Positions 10,640 to 21,485 of a DNA stretch of 64,000 bases are shown here, in pieces; the stretch's first letter is position 1; each line of letters opens with the position of its first letter. The stretch is from Cliona cf. orientalis (Eukaryota > Porifera > Demospongiae > Clionaida > Clionaidae). A program made the position numbers and the translations under genes. The notes beneath the pieces are model-generated. The model was not told where the DNA came from. It did not search any database and was given only the letters and a program-made list of their open reading frames with translations. Location of the stretch: positions 6,076,001 through 6,140,000 of the forward strand of contig OZ005703.1 of NCBI GenBank assembly GCA_963930775.1, read 5' to 3'.

Positions 10640-12861
10640 ATGGCGAACAGAACTGCTAAGGATGCCAAGTCGATCAAGGGCACAAACCCTCAGTACCTCG
10701 TCGAGAAGATCATCAGAACGAGAATCTACGACAGCAAGTACTGGAAGGAGGAATGCTTCGGACTCACGGGTGAGAGAAGTTCTCTAGGAACAAGCAGCCG
10801 GAGTGAAATTTTGAGGGTTTTCCTTTATTAAATTTATCAAATTTAATGAAGCTAAGGTCTTTAACTTAAGGGAGGGTAGAGTCAGTGGCAGGACTGAAAA
10901 TTATAAGACATTTGTAGAGTGATCATGTATGGATGACTACAAACTCGTGTGCATCAATTAATAAAATTTTTCGAAGGCACAGTATGCCTGCCATTTAAAT
11001 TATATTCTCTCATCTGCTCATAGCTGAGTTGTTGGTTGACAAGGCGATGGACCTGGACCATGTGGGCGGAGTCTTTAGCGGGAACATCAAGCCGACACCT
11101 TTCCTGTGCCTGATACTCAAAATGCTCCAGATTCAGCCGAGTAAGGACATTATCATCGAGTTCATCAAAAATCCAGACTACAAGTGAGGACAGATGACTA
11201 AAGCAAACCACGTGTATATCCTATAATTCTTGCCAATTCAGCAAGAAATGGGTTCCCTTTTATGCTGACTCAGCAAATGCAATTGCATACTTTTGCTGAC
11301 TCAGCAATGGACACAGGGTGATACAATAGTGATGATAAATTTGTACTAGCGGGAGGGAGAGAGAGAATCTCTAATGTCTTCTCCTGCAGGTATGTACGAT
11401 GCTTGGGTGCTGTGTATCTCCGTCTAGTTGGTGAGACATTGGAAGTGTACAATTATCTAGAGCCACTCTACAACGACTACAGGAAGATCAAGAGAAAGAA
11501 CAGAAACGGAGGTATAATATTGTTACATAAACTGCAACATACTCTGCTCTAGTATAGTAAATAAAATATCCTCTTCTCTCTTTTTTTCACTCTTTGCCCC
11601 GCTCCCCTCCCCCTGTCTCTCTTCCCATCACTCTCTCTCTCTCTCTTTCTATCTCTCTCTCCCTCTCCTCTCTCTATCCTTCCTCTCTTTCTCTTACCCA
11701 GAGTTTGAGCTACTCCATGTTGATGAGTTCATAGACGAGCTTCTGCGTGACGACCGAGTGTGTGACATCATCCTTCCTCGCATACAGAAGCGGTACCTTC
11801 TTGAACAGAATGAACAGTTGGAACCTCGCATCAGTGCCCTGGATGACGACCTCTCGGATGAGGAATCGGAAGAGGAAGAGGAACCGGAATCGGACCACGA
11901 GAGGGAGAGGGAGAGGGAGAGGAGACGATCGCCAAGCCCCGCCCATCGCCACCACAACAGGGAGAGGGATAGAAAAAGGAGCAGATCTCGCTCTCCTGTA
12001 CACAGAAGGTCAGTTGAGCAGGGCACCTCTTCTCTAGCAAATACGAGCATAATTACTACACGTAAACTCCTGGGGCCAACGCATTGACCTCATATACCCA
12101 GACATAATTATTTAAAGTAGCCAGTAGCCTTGTGCTCCAGGCTCTCAGTTTCCTGTGTATGAGAACAGCTTGTACACAGACGGTCAGTTGAGCAGGGCAC
12201 CTCTTCTCTATTAATTTCTATGGGAATCCAAATACAAGCATACATGACATAATGACTACTCATAAACTCCCCATCTGGGGTCAACACATCGACCTCATAA
12301 ACCCAGACATAATTGATTAATTTATTTGAAGTAGCCTTGTGCTCCAGGCTTTCAGTTTCCTGTGTATGAGAACAGCCTGGGTTTTTTTGTTCTTCTTGGC
12401 AGAAAATCTGATTGTTGTTAACCTGATTATATTATTTTTGTACATTGCATTGATCTCTCCCACACAGACGGAGTCGTAGTAGGTCTCCCAAAGACCGTGA
12501 CAGAGACCGGCATCGACGAAGGAGTCGTTCTCGGTCCCGTTCCCATTCCCCACGACGCCACGACTCACACCGACACTCGCACCGCAAGCGGAGCAGGAGT
12601 CGTTCACGAAGCCACTCCCCCAAACACTCGTCAGGAAAGGACAGAGACAGAGAGAAGAGTAAACGATCAGAGAAGTCATCTTCTTCAAAATCTGACAAAG
12701 AGAAGATAAAGTCATCGTCCAAGTCGAGCAAAGAGAAGAAGAAGAAGGGTGGCTCTGGAGAGGGAGGGGGAGGGGAGAAAAAGCTGACTGCAGAGGAAGA
12801 GGAGATCAGACAGGCAAATGAACTGCGAGCCAAACTAGGACTTAAACCACTTAGAGTATGA
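10640..12861 (+). CDS. PRPF38A: Pre-mRNA-splicing factor 38A, complete, 5 exons
   Basis: Exons 10640-10769, 11024-11183, 11390-11511, 11702-12008 and 12468-12861 are in phase and give 370 aa. The PRP38 domain fills residues 1 to about 180: MANRTAKDAKSIKGTNPQYL, EKIIRTRIYDSKYWKEECFG, the GNIKPTPFLCLILKMLQIQP block, then VCDIILPRIQKRY. An acidic stretch (SDEESEEEEEPESD) follows, then an RS/SR-rich and Lys-rich tail ending NELRAKLGLKPLRV. PRPF38A is a subunit of the precatalytic (B complex) spliceosome. The RS tail is longer than in the human protein (312 aa). Start is the ATG in CCAACATGGCG. Exons 2-3 are duplicated as a fragment at 5050-5729. Confidence 0.92.
12001..12380. repeat. Two-unit tandem duplication in PRPF38A intron 4
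   Basis: The block from the end of exon 4 (ACACAGAAGGTCAGTTGAGC) through about 12160 is repeated from about 12172. The second unit carries a copy of the exon 4 end and its GT donor (TGTACACAGACGGTCAGTTG). TTGTGCTCCAGGCT occurs in both units. A decoy donor follows from this arrangement. Confidence 0.7.
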
Positions 12862-13882
12862 CGCCATTTCTCTTTTTCTATATGCCCCTCTTATTGCACA
12901 CATGTACATGCTCGTATTGATGTATATAATAATTATACAATGTCATGTGCGGCAATTTTGGCAGCAGCTGGCTATATACAGCGAGAGTAGATGTAGATTG
13001 ACTCGAGGGTGGCTGGATTGGTACAAATTAATTACCGAGCGAAGCGAGGTTTATACTCGGGTCGATCGAGTTTTTGTACGGTTTCTTTGCGAGCTTCTAA
13101 AACTTCGTTCTTGCCTGCTAGAGGGAATCCAGCTCCATCGCCGGCTCCAAGGATGTCAAACAAAGTGACCTACTTTCACGAAGATTGAGGGCAGCCACAA
13201 GTCCACGGTCGTCCCGGACTCCATGACCCACAAAGTAAATTTTTGCGTCAACCTGAAATACTCGCTCTTCTTGGTGAACATCGACGCTGAATTCTTTTCC
13301 GTGGCAGCAGGCGTCAAACATGGTCTTCTATCTTCTGGATCTTTCACAGCTGCCACATGGCTGTAGTATCGCCGAAGTCCAGTCGCCCGATGAACAAATT
13401 TTCGCGACGCCTAAAAGTTTCGCCCATTCTGGGCTTGAGCCTGCCTGGTCCTTTGCTTTGACCAGCTGTGGCAAAAGTTGATCGCTATGCACTAGCTAAC
13501 TCTTAGTCTTAACTCTATCGCCAGTGTCTGTCAATCAAAACATTTGTAGAACCTATACCTGCAATAGATTCTGTACTGACTCGACTCGCATGGTCAATGG
13601 CAAGGGAAAGTCCCGTTTGGTCACGTGGTCTAATTGCGCATGCGCACAGAGCTGAGCGAGGAACCCTACACTTCAGTGTATCGCTAGTTAAACGAGGAGG
13701 CGGGGTATACTCCATGCTAATTATTACTTCCTGTTATATACCGGATATGTGCACATGTTGCCCACGTGGCATGTCAGTACAACAATGTAAAAGGTGGGCA
13801 CCAAAATGAAATCAGATCAGAAAGGTGGAGTTACTCTGGGTGTACTATCCAAGATATTAAAGAAGCTAAAAAGCTTTCCGAT
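12862..13882. repeat. Intergenic; dispersed repeat and SLC35E1 5' region
   Basis: From about 13033 to 13640 the sequence matches 32738-33330: a GAGCGAAGCGAGG start, then GCGAGCTTCTAAAA, CAAGGATGT.AAACAAAGTGA, the TGCAATAG phrase and ATTGCGCATGCGCA. The last motif (13634) is a palindrome matching the NRF1 site consensus. In both places the repeat lies directly upstream of a gene. No coding gene is supported. Confidence 0.6.
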
Positions 13883-16508
13883 ATGGCGGGAGAGAAGACT
13901 CTCTTCCGACAAGCGCTGAAGATCGTGATCCTGTGCGTGTGCTGGTACTCGATCAGCGCCGCCAACAATGTCCTCATCAAGCAGATATTTCAAGTGTTCC
14001 CCCATCCCATGACCGTCACCATGGTCCATCTACTAGCCGTGTGCGCCTTCCTCGGGCCGACGCTGACCGTCTTGAACGTAGAGCCGACCCCCTACGTCTC
14101 TCGGAGGTTCTTTCTTCGCATCATGGTGCCCCTGGCTATCGGGAAGCTGTTTGCCTCGCTCTCAGGGCATGTCAGTATTCTCAAGGTACCACTCTCCTAT
14201 GCTCACACAGGTATGGATAGCTTATGGTCCGTTCAATGTTTATTTATTATGATTATTGCTTTATCTCAATATTCTATGTGCTTGGAAATATCATGCGATT
14301 ATTGTGATGTGAAACAATAGTAAAGGTACGTTGTCTTTTTATCGGATACACACACATACGCTGCTACTGTATGTGCATGTATGGAACAATTAATTCACTA
14401 CAAATCCAATCATCTGAAATTCCTTCTATAAGAGGAGGGATTTATTGGCGTCATCTCTTGGCCTAGTCACACATTGAAGGATACTATAGAAGGGTCAATG
14501 ATTTGGCCCACGTTGGCTATTGGTGGTGACCAGGCCACTTGATATAACTTTGGTCCATAGCTATATATATACAGTTCTCCCAAGTTCATTTAGTTGTGGA
14601 AGACTGGGAGTATTTTCATTCCCCCTTTCATTCTTTCTTTCTAGGCGTGTATGCCTGTCTTCACTATGCTTCTATCCTGGCTGATATTGAAGGAGAGATT
14701 TCCTTATAAGGTAAATAAGAATCTTGAGTATGATTGAGTTTATGGATGAACCACTATGCCTATCTGCAGGTGTACCTGTCACTGATCCCCATTGTGTTGG
14801 GTGTATTCATTGCCACGGTAACGGAGCTTAGTTTTGACGCTGTTGGACTGGTGGCTGCTCTCATCGCCACACTCTGCTTCGCTCTCCAGAACATCTACTC
14901 AAAAAAGGTTAATCAACTACAATCATTACAAGACGGTAGAGATTTGTTGCTAGAAACATTCTGGGGAAATCTTTGTTTGCTAGGTTGGAGTCTAAGCATA
15001 CACTCTATGGCTTATTGTTTACATTGCCATTGACTAGGGAGCTGATGCACTGTTGGTTTGACCAGTACGGGGAAGACATACATAGTAGTAGTCATGGTGG
15101 TGGTATACTTTTTTGTAGCTTTAGTTCCAGTTTAGATTAGATAGCTGTGTGCATGAAGTGTTTCTTTTGTCTATCTCATGCTTAGTATCGTGAGTTGTGG
15201 GTGTATGATGTCATGCATATATAACAGAAGATGACAAAACATAAACAATATTATATACTACTACAATAATAATTTTCACAATCCAATCTAGAGTAATTCT
15301 CCACACATCACTGGTCGTAAATTTTTTCCCCCATCTTTTCCCTAAGTAACACTTGAGTGTGGTCTCCAGAATAGGGGATGCCAAAACGGAAGCCAAGTGG
15401 CATCTATTACAGCACAATAATAATAATTAATTTTATTCTATCAACATACCATCATTGTGGGATTGTAAGCTATTTCAAGGTTTTGTGGCTCTGTTCCCAT
15501 CAAAAGTGATCAAGTGGTCGGTGACTGATTTTAAGGATTATTCTCATTTTCAGTGTCTTCGTGATGTTCGCATCCACCACCTGAGACTGCTGCTGGTGCT
15601 CTGTCAGATAGCCACTGTTATCCTGTTCCCAGTCTGGATGTACACGGATGTATGGTACATCATCACACAACTGCACAAGGTAAGCTAGAGGTATGAATAT
15701 AAAAGGTGGAGCTCCTTTTAATTTCTTCCACATGAGGTCCCCTCCGTGATTTCAGTAACTTTCCCTCCCTTCCCCTTTCTTCTCTCATTTCTCAAAAAAA
15801 AAGCCTCCTATATAATATTATATACAAGCATTCCACCGTTCACTGATTTCATCGCTTAAAGTACACTGCACATATTGACTTACAGCTCAAAGTATTCTGC
15901 TTAATAATCAAAAATTGATACTTATTTTCTTACGTATTACAGGTCCAATCTTTAGGTTGGTTGCTGTTCGTTCTTCCCATAAATGGTCTTTTGAACTTTG
16001 GCCAAAACGTGGTCGCCTTCAGTATGATCTCAGCCGTGTCCCCAGTCAGCTATGCCGTGGCCAACAGCACTAAGAGGATAGTGGTGATCAGCGTCTCACT
16101 GCTACTCCTCCGTAATCCCGTCACCGTCTACAACGTGTGTGGAATGGTCATGGCCATTGGTGGAGTGGCTCTCTATAACAAGGTAGGGATGTGTGTGTGT
16201 GTGTGTCGGTATGCATGGGTGCAGACATGAGGGAGAGAGAGCAGCGAGAGAGGGAGGGAGAGAGAGAGTGCACTAATGGTTCATACAAATCACATTAATT
16301 TGTGGTACAGTGAAAATGTAATCCGCGTCCTCATTTTCTCTCTCTACAGCTCAAGTATGATTCGAATAAAGCCAAGAAGAGAGCTGAGTCTCTCTTGCCA
16401 ACCACCAAGCCAGATGCACCTCACTTTGATGTCTCTGACATGCACTTGAACTCAGAGGTCTACAGCATGGACCAACATACTTCACATTTACCACTCAGAA
16501 TCATCTAG
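13883..16508 (+). CDS. SLC35E1: Solute carrier family 35 member E1, complete, 7 exons with 5-nt microexon
   Basis: Exons 13883-14210, 14321-14325, 14645-14710, 14770-14907, 15554-15679, 15943-16182 and 16350-16508 give 353 aa. Family blocks: [100 protein letters not shown] and [11 protein letters not shown]. This is a ten-helix triose-phosphate/nucleotide-sugar transporter fold of Golgi/ER membranes; the substrate of SLC35E1 is not established. The tail is short compared with the human 410 aa. Start ATGGCGGGAG was preferred over an in-frame ATG at 13766 because homologous sequence begins just after it. The last exon is copied at 21096, 44928 and 45439. Confidence 0.9.
14321..14325 (+). other. 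SLC35E1: 5-nt microexon of SLC35E1
   Basis: TAAAG lies between AG and GT (CAATAG-TAAAG-GTACG). Exon 1 ends CACACAG at 14210 and exon 3 starts GCGTGTATG at 14645. Joining them directly shifts the frame, whereas adding TAAAG restores AHT-V-K-ACMP, the conserved HTVKA(T/C)MP motif of the family. Confidence 0.85.
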
Positions 16509-17233
16509 CATCGTTATTCACATTAATCTGGTCTTTTTTTTAATTCTTGTGATCACACCTTTGCTATAATGATAATAATGTGATATCATCAAAGATTAAA
16601 TAGTAAAATCTTTAAAAGAATCAATTCTATGTGATTTCAGTGATTTATAGGGGTGTTTAATTTTACAGAATCTGATGATTTTCAGAAATATAAGGGAGGT
16701 ATCTAAATTTTTCATGACAGTCCATGGCCATGGATCACATCAGCAATTATTGAATTTATTCCGAGCAAAGCGAGTTTTCTACCTGGGCTCGATCGATGTT
16801 TGTACGGCTTCTTTGCGAGCTTCTAAAAGTTCGTTCTTGCTTGCTACAGTGAGTCGAGCTCCATCGCCGACTCCAAGGATGTTAAACATATACACCCCGC
16901 ACACTGCAGCGTCGATGTCAAAGAGATCCATGCCGGCAGCCTGATGATGACCTTTACCATAGCTTATATTATATTCTCTTACATAGTTCATAACATAATA
17001 TTATAGGGGAATATAATATTATTATTATGGTGAATGACCTATACCGTATGACGGCTTTTAATTGCGTAGTTTAATGATTGCGAACTTTTAGCGGGCCAAA
17101 TTGCGAATCCAATAATTGCGATGGACGACCCCGTACCGTACTGTAGCACGTTTATATTTGCGAATCTATTAATAATTACGAAACGTAGAAAAATCGCATA
17201 CACTGTATAGCTACTATAACTAGTCATAACCTA
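16509..17233. repeat. SLC35E1 3' flank and repeats
   Basis: At 16588-16670 is a sequence also found at 21476, 32040-32100 (inverted) and 45178: AAAGATTAAATAGTAAAATC and AATCAATTCT. At 16755-16990 is a truncated copy of the promoter-proximal repeat (GAGCAAAGCGAG, GCGAGCTTCTAAAAG). At 17040-17220 is an AT-rich element with repeated ATTGCGAA/TTGCGAAT phrases. No gene seen. Confidence 0.55.
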
Positions 17234-17804
17234 GGCTAAGGCCAAACAAACTTAATTACTAGTTTCTCAGGCTTTCAAATTTCAAAACCCATGCGGGAGG
17301 CGGCTTTTTATTTTATTTTTTAATGAAAAGTGGGCGTGACGATAATGGCCACGCCCATTTTCGCTAGTGCTGCACGTGGTTGATACACAAACTAGTGCTG
17401 AAAATACAAGTATTGAAGTCTATCCAGAGAGAATATCTAGCCTAACAATCAAGTTTAGCTTTCTATATAGTAGAGAAAAGTTTCATCAGTCGTACTAACC
17501 TTGCAAGATGACAAGATTTAGCCTGCACCAGATGACGTCATCGTCTTTGAAGAAAATGGCTAGCTAGCTGCTGGCTAAATACCACTTTCACGGAGACTTA
17601 AGTTGTGAGATGTCAACTAAACTGTCTCGAGATGCCGGAAAACAGTTAGTTTCATGAACTCTTTACCGTGTATATTCCAATTTTTGTCCGTTAATTAAAT
17701 TAATTAGCACGTGATTGCTCACGTGAAAAATAAATAAAAAAGTCTTGCTTTCTCAAAATTTGATGCGGGCGGGCCTGAGAAACTATTAATTAATTTTGCT
17801 TGGC
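17234..17804. mobile_element. TTAGGCC-family DNA element
   Basis: The left end AAGGCCAAACAAACTTAATT, followed by ACTAGTTTCTCAGG, mirrors a right end reading CCTGAGAAACTATTAATTAA and then TTGGCCTAA. The inside has GCATGCGGG and GTGGGCGTG-like phrases shared with copies at 34867-35336 and 47393-47813. No transposase frame, so non-autonomous. Confidence 0.6.
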
Positions 17805-17823
17805 CTAATATCAGTATATGTAA

Positions 17824-18638
17824 TTACGGTGGCCGAGAAGGACACTGCCGCGGCGGCCCAAGCCGCGTTGGGGCCGCCCGAAAGCCGCCGCTGGCCGCCA
17901 AAGGGCCGCTCATCGGCTGCGGCTGGCCGCCGCGGCTCAGCCGCGCCCGCCAAAACTTTAAAATCGATATTCAGTTCACGAATGGTTAACTGGACAACGC
18001 TAGGTGTGATCTAGATCATTGCGTTTACTCGGGAATTCAACCCTCCGCGTGTTTGTCAGAAAAATAATTATTAGCTAATAACTAAACGCTGCAGTGGGGG
18101 TAATCGAGAGGGAAAGGTTTATGTAACGTATACCGCCCTTTCTTTATCAGTGGTGATCGTTCTCGTGCTTAGCAGATATCGAGCGTGCGCTTAAACGCTT
18201 CGGTGGGCGTGGTCTGGTAATTTAGTACTGCGTGCGCATGGGCAGAAAGCACGCGGTTGATAGAGTGACCAACAAACATTTTAGCCCCTTTACCCAGTAT
18301 CGATCGAATCCAGACGAGGTCGAGTCCGTTTCTTTGTTGTATTTGATCGCCGTTATAACCCACTGTGTCCAGATGCCCGTATGCATATCGTTGGGACGAT
18401 GATAAAGACAGACTGACAAATTGACCGCTTGCGCATGCGTGCTGGATAATAGTCTAATTAACCAGTTGTAAGCTAGAGAATCGATTTTCAAACAGATTGG
18501 CGGGCGCGGCTGAGCCGCGGCGGCCAGCCGCAGCCGATGGGCGGCCCTTTGGCGGCCATTGGCGGCCATTGGCGGCTTTTGGGCGGCCCACGGCGGCTTG
18601 GGCCGCCGCGGCAGTGTCCTTCTCGGCCACCGTAGTAT
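17824..18638. mobile_element. GC-rich fold-back element with about 165-bp inverted arms
   Basis: The arm at 17824-17990 (TACGGTGGCCGAGAAGGACA, then GCGGC-rich) is repeated inverted at 18470-18638 (ending GTCCTTCTCGGCCACCGTA). About 480 bp of normal composition lie between. The arms are far more GC-rich than any neighbouring DNA. CTAATATCAGTATATGTA occurs outside both ends (17803 and 18667). The element ends about 90 bp upstream of the membrane protein start, so it may supply promoter sequence. Confidence 0.7.
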
Positions 18639-18729
18639 AGCTACTATAACTAGTCATAACCTAGGCTAATATCAGTATATGTATAGCTACAATAAATAAG
18701 TTAACTACGAGTGAGTCTGTGCATTCACA

Positions 18730-20496
18730 ATGCTCAAAGTGAATAATTCAAGAATCCTATGTGCTCTTTTCCTACTACTTAGCCTTAGCATCACAGTCAG
18801 TCTCTGTAGTGACACTGAGGTGAATGGATTTTTCTTCGATGATGCAGCTGCTGACTCAGACAGTGTGGACACCAATGACTTATCTTTATCACGGTGCCCA
18901 CCTTGGATGTATAAAAAGAGTCCTGATTCTAGTTGCGAGTGTGGCAGTAGCATAGGTCAAGTTGTACAGTGTACAAATCAGTCGGTGTACATCTTTACTT
19001 GCCATTGTATGTCCTATAGTGAAGAGTTAGGAATGGATATCATGGGGTCATGTCCATTTCTTTGCGAAAATGTTTATTTCATTAAAGTCCACCCTGGCAA
19101 TTTGGACTACCTTTGTAACCAGATCAACAGGACTGGTCAGTTGTGTGGTAAATGCTCAGAGGGATATGCCCCAGCTGTCTACTCGTATGGTAGTCTATGT
19201 GTACAGTGTACTCACTACAAGCACAATTGGATTAAGTATGTTATGGTTGCCTATCTTCCTGTCACTATATTCTATATAGTTGTGATTTTATTTCGATTTA
19301 ACGCAATGTCACCCTTTGTGGTTGCATACATTTTTGTCTCTCAGATAGTCTCTTCCCCTGCTTTTGCCAGTATCTATGCCACCTTTGTGTATTTTTCAGA
19401 AAAGCAACCAGTCGTGAGTGCAAATCTTAGGCTTATTGGTGATTTAGTGTCTAGCATTTATGGTGTGTGGAATTTAGACTTCTTTCGCTATATCTATCAG
19501 CCATTTTGTCTTCATCCCAATATGACTACTCTTCAAATGATTTCATTAGACTACGCCATTGCTATGTATCCCTTGCTGCTTATTTTCTTGACATATGCTT
19601 TTGTTAAAGTTCACGATCGATTCACAATATTCCAGCTGGTTTGGAAGCCGGTGGCATGGCTAATGCTAAAGGTTAATGATCATAACTTTGGAATCAAACC
19701 AACGCTGATTAAAGCATTTGGTGCTTTCATCCTTTTGTCATATGTGAAGATACTCAACACTTCAGTTAATATTCTCATGCCTGTTCAAGTGTATAATGCC
19801 TCAGGTTTAGTTGTTGGAGCGTATACATACTATAATGGATCGGTGGAATATTTTGGACAAGATCACCTTCCTTATGCTTTTCTTGCTATCTTCATGTTTG
19901 CTACATTCAATCTTGCACCCTTTTTGTTGCTTTGTCTCTATCCCTGTCGATGCTTTCAGTCCTGTCTTAACTGCTGTCAACTCAACAGTCAGGTGTTGCA
20001 TACCTTCATGGATGCTTTTCAAGGTTGCTACAAGTTCGAGCCCTATGATTGTAGAAGTTTCTCAGGCTTCTATTTGTTTCTAAGGATAGCAATTCTAATT
20101 ATCTTTCTGATAACAGAGAGTGTACAATATGTTACTATTATCAGTGCTATGTCCCTTATACCAGCAATAGCCTTCTTTTTGATCATTAAACCTTATGCAC
20201 AGAGTATCTTTAATACTATTGATGCCATCATTCTTATGTCATTGGTTCTCTATTACGTTGGTACATCAGCAATTTCTTTATCTAACTTCAATGTTAAATA
20301 TCGCCCTTTCTCTTGTGCTATGACTGGAATTGGGTTACTCTATCCTGCCATGTATGCATCTGTGTTAGTCACCTACAAAATTCTACCCCAGTGTGTTAAA
20401 CTAAGCTTGAAGAGGTGTTTAAGAAAGTTCACATCAGTGAATCGTGACCAGTGTGAGGATACCTTGTTGGAGGATGGAGTAGCTAGAGAACAATGA
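18730..20496 (+). CDS. Intronless multi-pass membrane protein with Cys-rich ectodomain
   Basis: A single 588-aa frame. Residues 1-28 are a signal peptide. Residues 57-170 form a Cys-rich ectodomain with CECGSSIG, CHCMS, CGKCSEGYAP and CVQCTH, similar to the GCC-type cysteine repeats that precede membrane domains in sponge and protist receptors. From about residue 175 there are eight or nine hydrophobic spans. Between them is a Cys-rich loop (CLYPCRCFQSCLNCC) and the segment DAFQGCYK with DCRSFSGFYLFLR, then a short cytoplasmic tail. I recall proteins of this shape as a large intronless family in sponges, but I know of no assigned function. The lack of introns in an intron-rich genome suggests retroposition or family-typical structure. 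Confidence 0.75.
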   Translation: MLKVNNSRILCALFLLLSLSITVSLCSDTEVNGFFFDDAAADSDSVDTNDLSLSRCPPWMYKKSPDSSCECGSSIGQVVQCTNQSVYIFTCHCMSYSEELGMDIMGSCPFLCENVYFIKVHPGNLDYLCNQINRTGQLCGKCSEGYAPAVYSYGSLCVQCTHYKHNWIKYVMVAYLPVTIFYIVVILFRFNAMSPFVVAYIFVSQIVSSPAFASIYATFVYFSEKQPVVSANLRLIGDLVSSIYGVWNLDFFRYIYQPFCLHPNMTTLQMISLDYAIAMYPLLLIFLTYAFVKVHDRFTIFQLVWKPVAWLMLKVNDHNFGIKPTLIKAFGAFILLSYVKILNTSVNILMPVQVYNASGLVVGAYTYYNGSVEYFGQDHLPYAFLAIFMFATFNLAPFLLLCLYPCRCFQSCLNCCQLNSQVLHTFMDAFQGCYKFEPYDCRSFSGFYLFLRIAILIIFLITESVQYVTIISAMSLIPAIAFFLIIKPYAQSIFNTIDAIILMSLVLYYVGTSAISLSNFNVKYRPFSCAMTGIGLLYPAMYASVLVTYKILPQCVKLSLKRCLRKFTSVNRDQCEDTLLEDGVAREQ

Positions 20497-21095
20497 TACT
20501 TCTTTGTTGGACAAACATTAGTAGTGTAGTTAGCTACAATGTTTACAATAGGTAATAACAGTTTAGTTACTTTTGGGAAGTACACATTCAATTTGAATAG
20601 TTTATTATTGTTTTTATACCCTAACCAGTTTCCATAATGCAGTGGATGCATGTAACAGTTAACAAATAAACTGCCAACAAGTTTCGACTACTATACTGCA
20701 GTCATTGTCAGGGCAAAACATGACAAAAACTAGAGCTCTGTAGAGCACATTCCCCGCGCACTCTGTATAGCACTCTACAGCAGAGCTGTTTTATGACTCG
20801 ACGACCCTTTCCAACACTGAGCTTGAGCATGCGCAGTCGCATCAGCACATGTGGGTACGGGTGTGGTCAATAAACCACAGGCAGTCTGAACAGATAATGC
20901 ACAATAATTTATTATTATTTATAGTGCTAGTAAGCCTTTTTGAGCGTGTTCATGGGTGCCAGATATGAGGGAGAGAGAGCAGCAAGAGAGGGAGGGGGAG
21001 AGAGAGAGAGTGCACTAATGGTTTGTGGTACAGTGAAAATACTTTTTGTTCATCTTCCAAAGTATAATCCGTGTCCTCATTTTCTCTCTCTACAG
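20497..21095. repeat. Intergenic, dispersed repeat
   Basis: From 20734 (CTAGAGCTCTGTAGAGCACA) to about 20880 the sequence matches 62250-62430, including ACGACCCTTTCCAACACTGA and GAGCATGCGCAGTCGCATCA. From 20935 on it is SLC35E1 intron 6-like DNA leading into a copied last exon. No gene seen. Confidence 0.6.
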
Positions 21096-21485
21096 CTCAA
21101 GTATGATTCAAATAAAGCCAAAAGGAGAGCTGAGTCTCTGTTGCCGACTACCAAGCCAGCTGCACCTCACTTCAACGTATCTGCCATGCACTTGAACTCA
21201 GAGGTCTACAGCAAGGACCAACATACTTCACATTTACCGCTCAGAATCATCGTTATTACATTCATCTTGATATACAATTTTCACATACCTATTCACTGGC
21301 ATGCACTGCTCGCCCTTGCTCCATTTTTGAGCAGAACTTTAGCCATGGTCAGTCCAATTGATCCCTTGCTCTGCGCCAGTGATCAGGTCAATTGCAATGA
21401 ACTTAGAAGCACTATTGTCTCGGAATGCACAGCAAAGAGACTAACAAAATCAATGCACTACATTAAAAAATCAATCAAAGATTGA
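21096..21485 (+). pseudogene. SLC35E1: SLC35E1 last-exon copy 2
   Basis: After a matching polypyrimidine tract and CTACAG, the sequence repeats SLC35E1 exon 7 ([20 protein letters not shown] through HTSHLPLRI). The usual TAG is missing, so the frame reads on to 21485. No upstream transporter exons accompany it. It could act as an alternative terminal exon only by splicing over about 5 kb and the intronless gene. Confidence 0.7.

Larger units (their letters stand above)
5827..11507. repeat. Segmental tandem duplication, copy B
   Basis: Second copy of the 1418-5729 segment. It contains PSME3IP1 exons 5-6 (broken), Ig receptor B, and PRPF38A exons 1-3, which continue into the intact gene. It is longer because of transposon insertions at about 6102-6296 and 8009-8312, other intron growth, and retention of PRPF38A exon 1. 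Confidence 0.85.

Noticed and set aside
11694-12050. Ser-rich minus-strand frames opposite PRPF38A exon 4
   Set aside because: Antisense of the RS/acidic coding exon; no independent evidence.
13118-13321. 66-aa minus-strand frame as a protein gene
   Set aside because: It lies in a dispersed repeat and recurs at 32821-33018 with only partial conservation; reported as a repeat observation instead.
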